A DNA stretch of 64,000 nt from Paenibacillus sp. ACRRY (GTDB lineage: Bacteria; Bacillota; Bacilli; Paenibacillales; Paenibacillaceae): assembly GCF_022346995.1 (NCBI RefSeq), contig NZ_JAKRNM010000008.1, positions 62,001 to 126,000 of the forward strand, in the 5' to 3' direction. Of the stretch, positions 24,797 through 32,743 are shown piece after piece. The notes beneath the pieces were generated by a model. That model searched no databases. It saw only the letters and a program-made list of their open reading frames with translations, and had not been told where the DNA came from. Positions within the stretch are counted from its first letter, which is position 1. Every line of letters starts with the position of its first letter. A program made the translations under genes and the position numbers.

Positions 24797-25609
24797 TTAC
24801 GTAAAAAGTGAAAATACAACCGCAATGCCTGTACCAATGGCAAACGCCGTCAGGAACGCCTCAGCTCCCTTGGATAACCCGGACACCAGATGTCCAGCCA
24901 TCAGATCACGCACAGCATTGGTAATCAGGAGTCCGGGTACGAGTGGCATCACCGATCCAATGATGATTTTGTCGCGTTCATGTCCAGCTCCGATAGCAAC
25001 CAGTAAGAAGGCGAGTAAGCCAATTACAAAGGCAGCGCTCAGCTCTGCGAAAAACTTAACCAGCACCAGCCGGTGGAAAACGATAACTGCGGCATAACCG
25101 ATCCCTCCGCAGATCACGGCAGGAAGGAAGTCATCCCAGCCTCCGCCGAACATGATAGTAAAACAACCGCTCGAAAGTGCCGCGGCAAGCAGTTTAACCC
25201 GTGCAGAATAGGAAGAGGGTTTACCTTCAATCTGCAGCAGCAGATCATGAGCTTCCTGAACAGAGAGTTGCCCTTGGCCTATGCGGCGGGAAACGGCGTT
25301 CACTTCGGACACCTTATCCAAGTCTGTGGTACGCTCGGAGATCCGAATCAGCTTGGCTGGTTCGGTAGCATCTACCGAGAAAAAGATACCTGTCGGTACA
25401 ACATAGCTATGTGAATGAGGCAGTCCCAGGGCGGCAGCCATCCGTTTCATCGTGTCTTCCACACGGTAGGTTTCACCCCCGCTTTGCAGCATGATTTTGC
25501 CTGCCAACAAGCAGATGGCTATCACGCGGGACTGTTCAGTCGTATTTTTTTCCGGAATCTCCTTCTCGGTCTGGACCGTGGGAAGGGGATCAAGAGGGTT
25601 GTATTCCAA
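24797..25609 (-). CDS. Threonine/serine exporter subunit, ThrE1 (YjjP/DUF1212) type
   Basis: Protein of 270 residues with a cytoplasmic N-terminal domain and about five membrane helices. Family sequence includes LLAGKIMLQSGGETYRVEDT, VVPTGIFFSVD and IGSVMPLVPGLLITNAVRD. The start is TTG 25609; the GGAG about 14 bp upstream is not ideal, so the start is less certain, with no better alternative. It is immediately upstream of the ThrE2 partner. Together they should form an amino-acid exporter. Confidence 0.83.
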   Translation of the reverse strand: MEYNPLDPLPTVQTEKEIPEKNTTEQSRVIAICLLAGKIMLQSGGETYRVEDTMKRMAAALGLPHSHSYVVPTGIFFSVDATEPAKLIRISERTTDLDKVSEVNAVSRRIGQGQLSVQEAHDLLLQIEGKPSSYSARVKLLAAALSSGCFTIMFGGGWDDFLPAVICGGIGYAAVIVFHRLVLVKFFAELSAAFVIGLLAFLLVAIGAGHERDKIIIGSVMPLVPGLLITNAVRDLMAGHLVSGLSKGAEAFLTAFAIGTGIAVVFSLFT

Positions 25610-25757
25610 GCGGGATCATGCTCCGTTTCTTATGAGATAAGGCCTGGGGCCGACACCATTGTATCATATTTCACACGTTAACACGGAAACATACCGCACG
25701 AGCAATAAAGTCATGAACACATATTTAATACAACCGCTCAATCGTTTGCAGCAGCAC

Positions 25758-25809
25758 CGAAAAGGCTTCGTTCCTAATCCCCGAAGGTGACAGGAGCAAA
25801 GCCTTTTGA
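25758..25809 (-). terminator. Rho-independent terminator
   Basis: AAAAGGCTTCGTTCCT (25760-25775) pairs imperfectly with AGGAGCAAAGCCTTTT (25792-25807). It lies after the small gene 25837-26142 on the minus strand and insulates the ThrE pair. Confidence 0.65.
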
Positions 25810-25836
25810 ATGTTGCGTTATTGCCCATTGTATGTC

Positions 25837-26142
25837 CTACATTAACAGGGTAATAACCAGCAGCTCATACAGCACGAGTGGCAGGATGGTTGGTCCAAAC
25901 AGTGCGCGCTGCTCCGGATATCCATGCATTGGTGTAACCTGAAGATACAGAATTCCTCGATCTGCACTGATGATGACGCCTTCCCATACCTGACCATCGA
26001 TATTTTGGACCTGTACTTTCTGGCCCACATATTGCCGGGCTGTATGATGAAGCATATTCCGCACGCTTTGCACGGATTGGAGCATCGGTTGATTGGCCTG
26101 GTAGACGACGCGTGCGGATGGCGTGGATGTGGATTCAGACAT
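25837..26142 (-). CDS. Small hypothetical protein
   Basis: Unrecognised 101-residue protein. The central QKVQVQNIDGQVWEGVIIS followed by ADRGILYLQV is a beta-strand-rich pattern that would suit a small SH3- or Sm-like barrel. The C-terminus ILPLVLYELLVITLLM is hydrophobic and could anchor it. I choose ATG 26142, 9 bp after GAGGAAGGG; an upstream in-frame TTG at 26151 is less likely. It is between the LD-carboxypeptidase and the exporter pair, all on the minus strand. Confidence 0.65.
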   Translation of the reverse strand: MSESTSTPSARVVYQANQPMLQSVQSVRNMLHHTARQYVGQKVQVQNIDGQVWEGVIISADRGILYLQVTPMHGYPEQRALFGPTILPLVLYELLVITLLM

Positions 26143-26206
26143 GGTGCACAACCCTTCCTCGAAATAAGTTCTTACTTCAAGGTATGCATCCGCCTACAAA
26201 AGGTGA

Positions 26207-27250
26207 TTACACAAATGACATCTGAAGTCCCGCGCGTCCAGCCTGGTAGTCGACATGACCCAGTGCTCCGTTCACAAAAGTAATCTGCGGGGGAATGTGA
26301 CCGAGGTCCACATCGTAAAGTATAGGCACATTCAGATCCCCCAGTGCCGAGGACAGAGCATCGGTGAAATTGAAATCTCCGGTATCCGAATAACCTGCTG
26401 GTCTGCCAAACAAAAAGCCCTTTACGCCCGCAAACCAGCCGGCCTGTCTCATCTGCCAAAGATGGCGATAAATATCCCCTGCGTTCATTTCGCAGCTCTC
26501 CAAATACCATATGGTGCCTTCATCCGCGCAATACTGCTCCAGATACGTTGCAACCGGAGCATAAGGAGTACCGATCAGGCAGGTGATCGTATCCATACAA
26601 CCGCCCAGGAGTCGTCCCGAGAACGTAACAGCGGCATTCGCATCATCGGGTTGACCAAGAATTTTCCAGCGAGAAGGGGTGTCCAGATTGAAACCAGGTG
26701 ACTCCCGGATCCAGGCCGATTGATAATGAGTGGAGGAAGATTGCGTAATCTGTCCTCCCTGCCCCGTCTGTAATACATCAATCCAGCGGGCAGTCACGGG
26801 ATCGAGTTTGTTCGATCTAAGGTCCACATAGTTGGTACCATGTGCTGTAGCTGTTCCTGTGAGCAGGGTATAGGTGAATAAAAAAGTGCTGATATCCGAG
26901 TAGCCTAGAACCCATTTCGGCGGTAGTGACCGCAGAGCTTCCCAATCCAGCAATGGCAGGATATCCATCAGAAACTCTCCACCCCAAGGTGGAATGATGG
27001 CCTTGATCGCTGGATCATGGAAAAAGGTGTGTAACTCTTCTGCACGGTTCTCTTTGGATGAGCTTACACATTTGATATTTTGCCGCAGCCAGCGACTCTC
27101 CTGAACGTGAAAACCAAGTCGCTCCATATTGCGTTTGCTCTCATTCAGATAATGATGCAGGGATTCATCCACACCACTGGAAGGTGCGGCTACGCCAATG
27201 GTGTCTCCTGAAGCAAGTGGCTGGGGGTAACGGATGGAATGGGTATTCAT
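26207..27250 (-). CDS. Peptidase S66, LD-carboxypeptidase/MccF-like
   Basis: Serine peptidase of 347 residues. The S66 triad is Ser118 (VLGYSDIS), Glu251 (YLESCEMN) and His318 (VDLGHIPPQ). The N-terminal LASGDTIGVAAPSSGV is typical. Ser118 and the spacing resemble MccF, which hydrolyses microcin C and related aminoacyl-nucleotides, while canonical LdcA trims the L-Lys-D-Ala bond of murein tetrapeptides. The protein is cytoplasmic and has no signal. The start is ATG 27250. The lack of a peptide-antibiotic biosynthesis cluster means self-immunity is not required by context. Confidence 0.88.
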   Translation of the reverse strand: MNTHSIRYPQPLASGDTIGVAAPSSGVDESLHHYLNESKRNMERLGFHVQESRWLRQNIKCVSSSKENRAEELHTFFHDPAIKAIIPPWGGEFLMDILPLLDWEALRSLPPKWVLGYSDISTFLFTYTLLTGTATAHGTNYVDLRSNKLDPVTARWIDVLQTGQGGQITQSSSTHYQSAWIRESPGFNLDTPSRWKILGQPDDANAAVTFSGRLLGGCMDTITCLIGTPYAPVATYLEQYCADEGTIWYLESCEMNAGDIYRHLWQMRQAGWFAGVKGFLFGRPAGYSDTGDFNFTDALSSALGDLNVPILYDVDLGHIPPQITFVNGALGHVDYQAGRAGLQMSFV

Positions 27251-27344
27251 TGTGTAAGCCTCCGTTTCTGTTTATCATTATTTTTTGATAGATGATTTCC
27301 ATTATATAGAGTGCCCCTATTTATTCCAGCAGCTATTTTAAGAA

Positions 27345-28688
27345 TTAGTTATCCAAAGGAATTTCGAGAGAGAAGGGTGCTTTGATTTTCATTGGATAGG
27401 TGCTCAGCTTCATTTTTAGAAGACCTTTTATTTTTGCTCCATTTTCTACAGTAGAGTGGACGGTAGTGATCCCCGAAGAATCTCCATCTCCCGAGCGGTA
27501 ACTTGAGGTTGGAACGTTATAAGTCTTACCAGCCTCGTCCTTAATCTCAGTAAAGCCCAGAGCAAACCCACCTTCCATGTCTGGTACAGAGAACATTAGA
27601 ATCCGGTCTTTGCCTACAATTTGGCTTCCTATAAACTTCATAGTGGGAGGGCCTCCCGTAATATTCCCCGACTCCAAATCAAGGGAGAGATCCAGTTCAT
27701 CCTTATCAAGACCAGAAAGACCAGAACCCTGCAAAGTCAGCTTTTTCGGAATGGAGAAATACATGCTCTCAAAGTAAATGGAACGTTCGCCATCGCCACC
27801 CATCGTTGTGTCCGTTCTCCATGCACGCCCTTGCTCATCAACCAATTGAAGATCGCTGAGCCCAAACACCTTCTTGGTATTCTTCGGATCGAATGTCACA
27901 TCAAGCACGAGACGAGTCGGATACAGGGTAGCTTGTTTAACATCAATACGCTGCCCATCTACCGTTAATGTTTGATTCACCGGCAGGACTCTCTTCATGC
28001 CTTTGGTCAAATTTTTGTCCACCGGTAAAGTGACCTTCCATTCTCCAGGATTCGCTTTACCTCTGGTTTTGAACACCACATTCAGCTCGTCGGGTGGGTT
28101 GGCCTCGTCGGTAAAAACAACATCAATCATATTCTCGTACACATTCTCGTCTGAAGTGGATTTGGGTGAAGAATAGCCAAAAGCAACAGGAAGATGGTCA
28201 CCATTCCCATCCAGCAAGTCGATATCATACTCACCCTTCTCCGGATTTTTCATGCCTTTCATCGTATAAAAAATTACCATACGTGACTCATCAGTAATAA
28301 TACCGTCAATGGTCACGGAAGCGCCGTCATGCTCGTCGGTAATCCCGACCTTCTGCAGTAGGGATTGATCAATCGCCATCTGCAGCCCTTTATCCTGGCG
28401 AATCATGCTGACGATGCCTTCCATGCCAGGCCATTGCTCCACGAAGGAGGCAAAGGCAGGGGAGACTCGGATACATCCGGTAAACAGCAGGATGATGGCC
28501 GCTGCCGAGATTGAGCTCATGTACCAGCGCACCCGCGATTTGCGCCTGCGTGCAGCCTGTCGTACTCCGGTCTGTACGGACTGATGTACAGCACCATCCG
28601 GAACAGTGATCGTATCGTATTCCGTTTTACGTCCATGCAAACGTTGTTCCAACTCCTCAAGCTGCTTCTGTTCATCGGTCATGATCAT
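27345..28688 (-). CDS. DUF4179 anti-sigma factor
   Basis: Membrane protein of 447 residues co-encoded with an ECF sigma factor. A short cytoplasmic part (about 1-55) precedes one helix (WYMSSISAAAIILLF), then the DUF4179 region WPGMEGIVSMIRQDKGLQMA and a large extracytoplasmic beta-rich domain. The start ATG 28688 overlaps the sigma stop as ATGA with AAAGGAG upstream; the ATG six bases downstream is an alternative. The tight coupling fits an anti-sigma factor sequestering the sigma protein until an envelope signal arrives. Confidence 0.87.
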   Translation of the reverse strand: MIMTDEQKQLEELEQRLHGRKTEYDTITVPDGAVHQSVQTGVRQAARRRKSRVRWYMSSISAAAIILLFTGCIRVSPAFASFVEQWPGMEGIVSMIRQDKGLQMAIDQSLLQKVGITDEHDGASVTIDGIITDESRMVIFYTMKGMKNPEKGEYDIDLLDGNGDHLPVAFGYSSPKSTSDENVYENMIDVVFTDEANPPDELNVVFKTRGKANPGEWKVTLPVDKNLTKGMKRVLPVNQTLTVDGQRIDVKQATLYPTRLVLDVTFDPKNTKKVFGLSDLQLVDEQGRAWRTDTTMGGDGERSIYFESMYFSIPKKLTLQGSGLSGLDKDELDLSLDLESGNITGGPPTMKFIGSQIVGKDRILMFSVPDMEGGFALGFTEIKDEAGKTYNVPTSSYRSGDGDSSGITTVHSTVENGAKIKGLLKMKLSTYPMKIKAPFSLEIPLDN

Positions 28689-29194
28689 ACATCTCCTTTC
28701 ATTTCTAGCTGAGCACGAAGCTGTCCAAGTGTCCGGTGAAGTCGGGATTTGACCGTACCTACCGGGATTTCGAGGATCTCTGCGGTTTCGGTCAGGGAGA
28801 ATCCTTCGAAATAACTCAGGATAATAATCTGCTTGCAATCCGGGTCCAATGCAGATACTGCTGCGGCGAGATCCGGGTCCTCGGGCCGGTCCCAGCTGCT
28901 TGGTTCGTGCATCTCTGTGACGGGGCTGTAACGGTTCTTTCGTTTGCGCTCGTCTGCACAGTAATTGAGCAGGATACGAATAAGCCAGGTGCCGAAGTAT
29001 GAAGGCTCTTTTAGTTTTTTTAGTTTGCGGTATGCTCGGTATGTAGACTCCTGTATCGCTTCCAGGGCATCACCCTCGTTGTGAAGGTAAGCATAAGCGA
29101 TCCGATACAGGCGGCTCTGATGCATTGCCATCAAGGCTGCAAAAGCCTCAGCATCCCCTTTTTGTGCGGCAGCGGTAAGCTCTGTAGGGGTCAC
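28685..29194 (-). CDS. ECF sigma factor (sigma-70 family)
   Basis: RNA polymerase sigma factor of 169 residues with regions 2 and 4 only. Region 2 contains LYRIAYAYLHNEGDALEAIQ and region 4 contains LTETAEILEIPVGTVKSRLH. The start is GTG 29194, 6 bp after AGGAGG. It overlaps the DUF4179 gene by 4 bp. Such sigma factors usually transcribe their own operon in response to envelope stress; a weak ECF-like promoter is visible upstream. Confidence 0.93.
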   Translation of the reverse strand: MTPTELTAAAQKGDAEAFAALMAMHQSRLYRIAYAYLHNEGDALEAIQESTYRAYRKLKKLKEPSYFGTWLIRILLNYCADERKRKNRYSPVTEMHEPSSWDRPEDPDLAAAVSALDPDCKQIIILSYFEGFSLTETAEILEIPVGTVKSRLHRTLGQLRAQLEMKGDV

Positions 29195-29227
29195 ATGGCG
29201 CCTCCTTTCATGGCTCTGTTTCGTATT

Positions 29228-29260
29228 AGACCGTGTGAAGGGCCAATCGGTTCTTGCTTT
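29228..29260 (-). promoter_or_regulatory. Possible autoregulated ECF promoter
   Basis: On the minus strand, AGAACCG lies about 14 bp before CGGTCTAA, resembling an ECF -35 (AAC) and -10 (CGTC-like) pair 35-65 bp before the sigma start. Both elements are imperfect. Confidence 0.25.
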
Positions 29261-29315
29261 TAGAAAAATATGTAGATCATTGCTAAACTCTCGTTCAATA
29301 CCTTGGATCAGATAG

Positions 29316-29368
29316 CAAACAACCGCCAGGCTGTCTCTTTGTAGTTCAACAAGAGTCCTGACGGTTAT
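29316..29368 (-). terminator. Rho-independent terminator
   Basis: AACCGCCAGG (29321-29330) pairs with CCTGACGGTT (29357-29366) with one mismatch. On the minus strand a GTTTG tail follows. It is after the ankyrin gene. Confidence 0.6.
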
Positions 29369-29405
29369 TCAAGTTTGGTTTCACTTGGCCTGCGATGGAT
29401 TGCTA

Positions 29406-29939
29406 TTACGTTGCAGCTGCTTCTCGCAGATATGAGGCGGTAGAAGTGTTGCCGCGTTCAGTTGCAATGTCCAGTGCAGTTTGACCTGCTGCATTCAGAG
29501 CATTCGGGTCCGCACCATGCTGAAGCAGCAGTTGAATTAGTTCAGCCTGATCCGTATGAAAAGCTGCAGAATGGAGGGCGTTCTGTCCATCACTGTCGAG
29601 GATGCTGCAAGATGCTCCATGTTCCAGCAACAAACGGATGATCTCTGAAGACCGCTCCCCTGCAAGCGCCGCATGCAGCGCCGTATTGGAAGGAATGAAT
29701 GAGATCTTGGAATGAGAAATGGCATTTACATCTGATCCATGATCCAGGAGAGTACGAACTGCATCTGCTTGTCCATAATGCGAGGCATATCCCAGCGGGG
29801 TAAGCCCATCTCCATTCTCGGTATTGGCCAGCTCAGGGTAGGTAGCAAGGAGCGATTGCAGCTTCGCCACATCTCCATGTTGTGCTGCCTGAAATAGTGC
29901 GTGAATTGCTTCGGATTGATTCAACCGAATGACCTCCAT
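29406..29939 (-). CDS. Ankyrin repeat protein
   Basis: Cytoplasmic protein of 177 residues made of about four ankyrin repeats: GDGLTPLGYASHYGQADAV, the next with NTALHAALAGE, then GQNALHSAAFHTDQAELIQL and GQTALDIATERG. There is no signal or other domain. The start is ATG 29939, one base after the stop of the preceding GNAT-Nudix gene, so the two are co-transcribed. It is probably a protein-protein interaction module; the partner is unknown. Confidence 0.87.
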   Translation of the reverse strand: MEVIRLNQSEAIHALFQAAQHGDVAKLQSLLATYPELANTENGDGLTPLGYASHYGQADAVRTLLDHGSDVNAISHSKISFIPSNTALHAALAGERSSEIIRLLLEHGASCSILDSDGQNALHSAAFHTDQAELIQLLLQHGADPNALNAAGQTALDIATERGNTSTASYLREAAAT

Positions 29940-29940
29940 T

Positions 29941-30981
29941 CTAATCCATATAAATTCGCTTAGCTGCCTCTAGGCCAGGTACGGCAAAACAGGCGAGTGG
30001 AGAAGGCAGGTCATGGAGCGGGAACCAGCCGATCTCGCCTATCGCTCCACCTTCTTCCAGATTCCGGGCGATGCCGCGGATATTCCGGGCTGAGTAAAGG
30101 ACTGATATCCAATGTTCTTCTCGTTCCGGACGAATGGTCTCAGCGGTGCAGAGTAATTGATCGATGGTAATATCCAGATCCACTTCTTCCTTGATCTCCC
30201 GAATGACCGCCGTTTCGAGTGATTCGTAAGGGTCGACTTTGCCCCCGGGAATGCTCCAAGTGTACTGCTCCGGCTGACGATTCCGCCATACGAGAAGCAC
30301 CTCATTACGTTCGTTCAGGATAACAGCCCCGACACCGATACGAGGTTGATCGGAGGCAGCTGCAGCGGGCATAGTGGAAGCTGCGTATTCGGATTTCAGC
30401 TTCGGCGACGTGGATTGGAACGACAGCGGAAGTCCGGTCCGGGCAGCCCACTCCTCAGCCAGAATGCTCATGGAGATCAGGTCATAATGGGTTCCATCTC
30501 GCAACACAGCGGAGCGCTGCCGACCTTCCTCCCTGAATCCGGCTTTTAGATACGCCCATCTGGCGGCTTCATTGTATTCAATCACTTCCAGCGCAATTCG
30601 GTTCAGATTCAGTTCATGAAATCCATAACGAATAATCAGGGCAAGTGCATCACTCCCGTATCCCTGCCCACGATCCTTATCTTCACCAATGCCAATGGCA
30701 AGGCGAGCCGAGCGATTGTTCCATTCAATCCGGTAAAGGGCGGTAAATCCGATAAATCGATTGTCCTCCAGTGTTCGCAGGGCAAATTCAAAACCGTTGT
30801 CTCTTCGGACAGCAGATGAACCCGTTTCGTCCGGGGTTAGCGGAACTGCAATGTCTGTATCCAGGTTGCGCAAATATTCGTAATTGTCCGTGTAACGTGC
30901 CAGACGCATGCAATCTTCCGGGCATGGGGCGGCGAGCCGGACTTTGGAGCCGTGAAAAGCATTCAAGTTACGTGGAGCCAT
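29941..30981 (-). CDS. GNAT acetyltransferase-Nudix hydrolase fusion
   Basis: Two-enzyme fusion of 346 residues. Residues 10-175 are a RimJ/L-like GNAT domain with the acetyl-CoA loop GQGYGSDALALIIRYGFHEL and LNRIALEVIEYNEAARWAYLKAGF in two consecutive pieces. An Ala/Ser-rich linker (about 185-212) leads to a Nudix domain with the box GGKVDPYESLETAVIREIKEE, in which Asp replaces the last Gly. The start is ATG 30981, with AAAAGAGGTGCACGCAGC upstream. The fusion suggests a shared substrate or regulation, but neither activity can be named. The ankyrin gene follows at once. Confidence 0.85.
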   Translation of the reverse strand: MAPRNLNAFHGSKVRLAAPCPEDCMRLARYTDNYEYLRNLDTDIAVPLTPDETGSSAVRRDNGFEFALRTLEDNRFIGFTALYRIEWNNRSARLAIGIGEDKDRGQGYGSDALALIIRYGFHELNLNRIALEVIEYNEAARWAYLKAGFREEGRQRSAVLRDGTHYDLISMSILAEEWAARTGLPLSFQSTSPKLKSEYAASTMPAAAASDQPRIGVGAVILNERNEVLLVWRNRQPEQYTWSIPGGKVDPYESLETAVIREIKEEVDLDITIDQLLCTAETIRPEREEHWISVLYSARNIRGIARNLEEGGAIGEIGWFPLHDLPSPLACFAVPGLEAAKRIYMD

Positions 30982-31093
30982 GCTGCGTGCACCTCTTTTG
31001 ATTTTATAATCTGCTTTAGGTTTTAGGTCGTGTTAGCTAAAAATGTCTCGTATGATTATTATACTATGGATACCAGACAATTGCCGAAAGACA

Positions 31094-31132
31094 GCAAAAA
31101 GGCTCTGCCGACCCAGTTGTCAGCAAAGCCCT
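31094..31132 (-). terminator. Rho-independent terminator of speD
   Basis: GGCTCTGCCGAC (31101-31112) pairs with GTCAGCAAAGCC (31119-31130) with two mismatches, followed in the minus direction by TTTTT. It lies 30 bp after the speD stop. Confidence 0.78.
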
Positions 31133-31161
31133 GTTGGTGGGGCGCATAGCCCGATGATGAA

Positions 31162-31998
31162 TTATAACGAATCGGAATTCTGTACAGAAGGACGGTTTAT
31201 ATTTTTACCATAATAAATCTCATCCATCTCCAGCTTGAGCCACTCCGTAATTTCATGCTGTTCCGCCTGGCTCAGCTTATCCTTGGTATAACCAAAGAGG
31301 TAGTTGTCGAGATCAAACGCCTTCAGTTTGCATTTCGTGTGGAAAATATTTTCCTGATACACGTTAACGTCAATCATGTCGAAGCCTTTTTTGATCTCGT
31401 CCGGAATATAGTTCTGAATCGAACCGATCTCATGGTCTATAAACAGCTTGCGGCCGCTTGTATCCCGCGTGAATCCACGAACCCGATAATCCATGATCAT
31501 GATATCCGTGTCAAAGGAATGGATCAGATAATTCAGCGCCTTCAGCGGCGAGATTTCCCCACAGGTGGAGACGTCGATGTCGGCACGAAAGGTACTGATT
31601 CCTTCACTGGGGTGAAATTCGGGATACGTATGAACGGTGATATGGCTCTTGTCGAGCTGCATGACGACATTGTCCGGAAGCGGGCCTGGGGATTCTTCAA
31701 ACGATTCCTCCGGAACCTCCACGATGGGTCCTTCCGAGACAAGCATCGTCACGCTGGCCCCTTGGGGGACATAATCCTGCTGCGCGATATTGAGTACATG
31801 CGCACCAATGATGTCCGCGACATTTTTCAGAATTTTGCTCAGCCGATCCGCGTTGTACTGTTCATCGATATATTCAATATAAGCTTCGCGTTCTTCTTTG
31901 GTTTTCGTGTAGCAGATGTCGTACATGTTGAAGCTCAGCGACTTGGTCAGGTTGTTGAACCCATGCAGTTGAATGCGCTGCTCAGGCGTTAATGTCAT
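31162..31998 (-). CDS. speD: S-adenosylmethionine decarboxylase proenzyme, E. coli type
   Basis: Pyruvoyl enzyme that makes decarboxylated SAM for spermidine synthesis; 278 residues. The sequence follows the long SpeD of gamma-proteobacteria (LHGFNNLTKSLSF, DYVPQGASVTMLVSE, STFRADIDVSTCGEISPLKA, DVNVYQENIFHTK), not the short SpeH form known from Bacillus subtilis. Self-cleavage should occur between Lys117 and Ser118 (DKSHITVHTYPE). The start is ATG 31998, with GGGGAACTGCAGCC upstream. No spermidine synthase gene (speE) is adjacent. Confidence 0.95.
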   Translation of the reverse strand: MTLTPEQRIQLHGFNNLTKSLSFNMYDICYTKTKEEREAYIEYIDEQYNADRLSKILKNVADIIGAHVLNIAQQDYVPQGASVTMLVSEGPIVEVPEESFEESPGPLPDNVVMQLDKSHITVHTYPEFHPSEGISTFRADIDVSTCGEISPLKALNYLIHSFDTDIMIMDYRVRGFTRDTSGRKLFIDHEIGSIQNYIPDEIKKGFDMIDVNVYQENIFHTKCKLKAFDLDNYLFGYTKDKLSQAEQHEITEWLKLEMDEIYYGKNINRPSVQNSDSL

Positions 31999-32110
31999 GG
32001 CTGCAGTTCCCCTTTATCCATACGACATGGTAATCGCAGTTTTAATACTACTTATACCCAACCTTCCGCCAAAAAAAACATAAGTACGAATTCCGGCTTA
32101 TCCAGCCGTA

Positions 32111-32689
32111 TTAGAATGAGGAGTCCTCATATTCGCTTACACTGTTCATCCGCTCGTCTTCGGCGATGGACTGAATATCCTCGGAAGTGACACTGATGAT
32201 GGTGTAATCCTCATTCTGCTGTTTCTTCACGGCTTTTTCCTTCATAAATCGGGGGCTGCCCTCCGCGGCATCCTCATCATAGACCAGCAGGATACCATCG
32301 CTTTTGCGCAGCAGCAAGTCATCCCGTGCTGTAAATTGCCATGGGCCGATGTAGGGCTGCTTGCTCACCGCTCCGTAGTAATCCACGCCCTGAAGGATGG
32401 TGCGGTAGTATTCCTGCTTGTCTTCCTTCCATTGTTCCTCCGGGTTCTGAAACGCAGTGATGATGGACAGCTTCAAGTGGGGATACGTCTTCTTAAGCTC
32501 AAGCACCACCTCGCAGGCCCACAGGTCCACACCATATTGTCCAGGGGTTAGCACCCATTCCAGCCCATCCTCCACAAGCGGCGTGAGGCGGGAGGAGATG
32601 GCCTTTTTGATGAAGGGAATCCCTTCATGTTTCTGTCCGAAAATTTGCAGTTCATGTGCCCGGTATCCGGTAATTAACAGGTTTTTCAG
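32111..32689 (-). CDS. ypsA: YpsA-like DUF1273 (SLOG) protein, apparent CTG start
   Basis: SLOG-superfamily Rossmann protein of about 192 residues matching YpsA. The region DGLEWVLTPGQYGVDLWA lies in the middle, and an upstream in-frame stretch, LKNLLITGYRAHELQIF then IPFIKKAI, supplies the family's first strand and glycine loop. No ATG, GTG or TTG exists between an upstream TAG and that stretch. CTG 32689 lies 8 bp after a perfect AAGGAGG, so I annotate a CTG start. GTG 32575 would delete 38 residues and the nucleotide-binding strand. YpsA affects cell division and oxidative stress in Bacillus; the ligand is unknown. Confidence 0.8.
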   Translation of the reverse strand: MKNLLITGYRAHELQIFGQKHEGIPFIKKAISSRLTPLVEDGLEWVLTPGQYGVDLWACEVVLELKKTYPHLKLSIITAFQNPEEQWKEDKQEYYRTILQGVDYYGAVSKQPYIGPWQFTARDDLLLRKSDGILLVYDEDAAEGSPRFMKEKAVKKQQNEDYTIISVTSEDIQSIAEDERMNSVSEYEDSSF

Positions 32690-32743
32690 CGTAACTTCCT
32701 CCTTCTCAGCACGACTTGTCTTCTAGATGCCCAACCATCAAAA

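Noticed and set aside
31255..31992. 245-codon open frame on the plus strand opposite speD
   Set aside because: SpeD on the minus strand has full-length family similarity and a cleavage motif; the plus frame has none.
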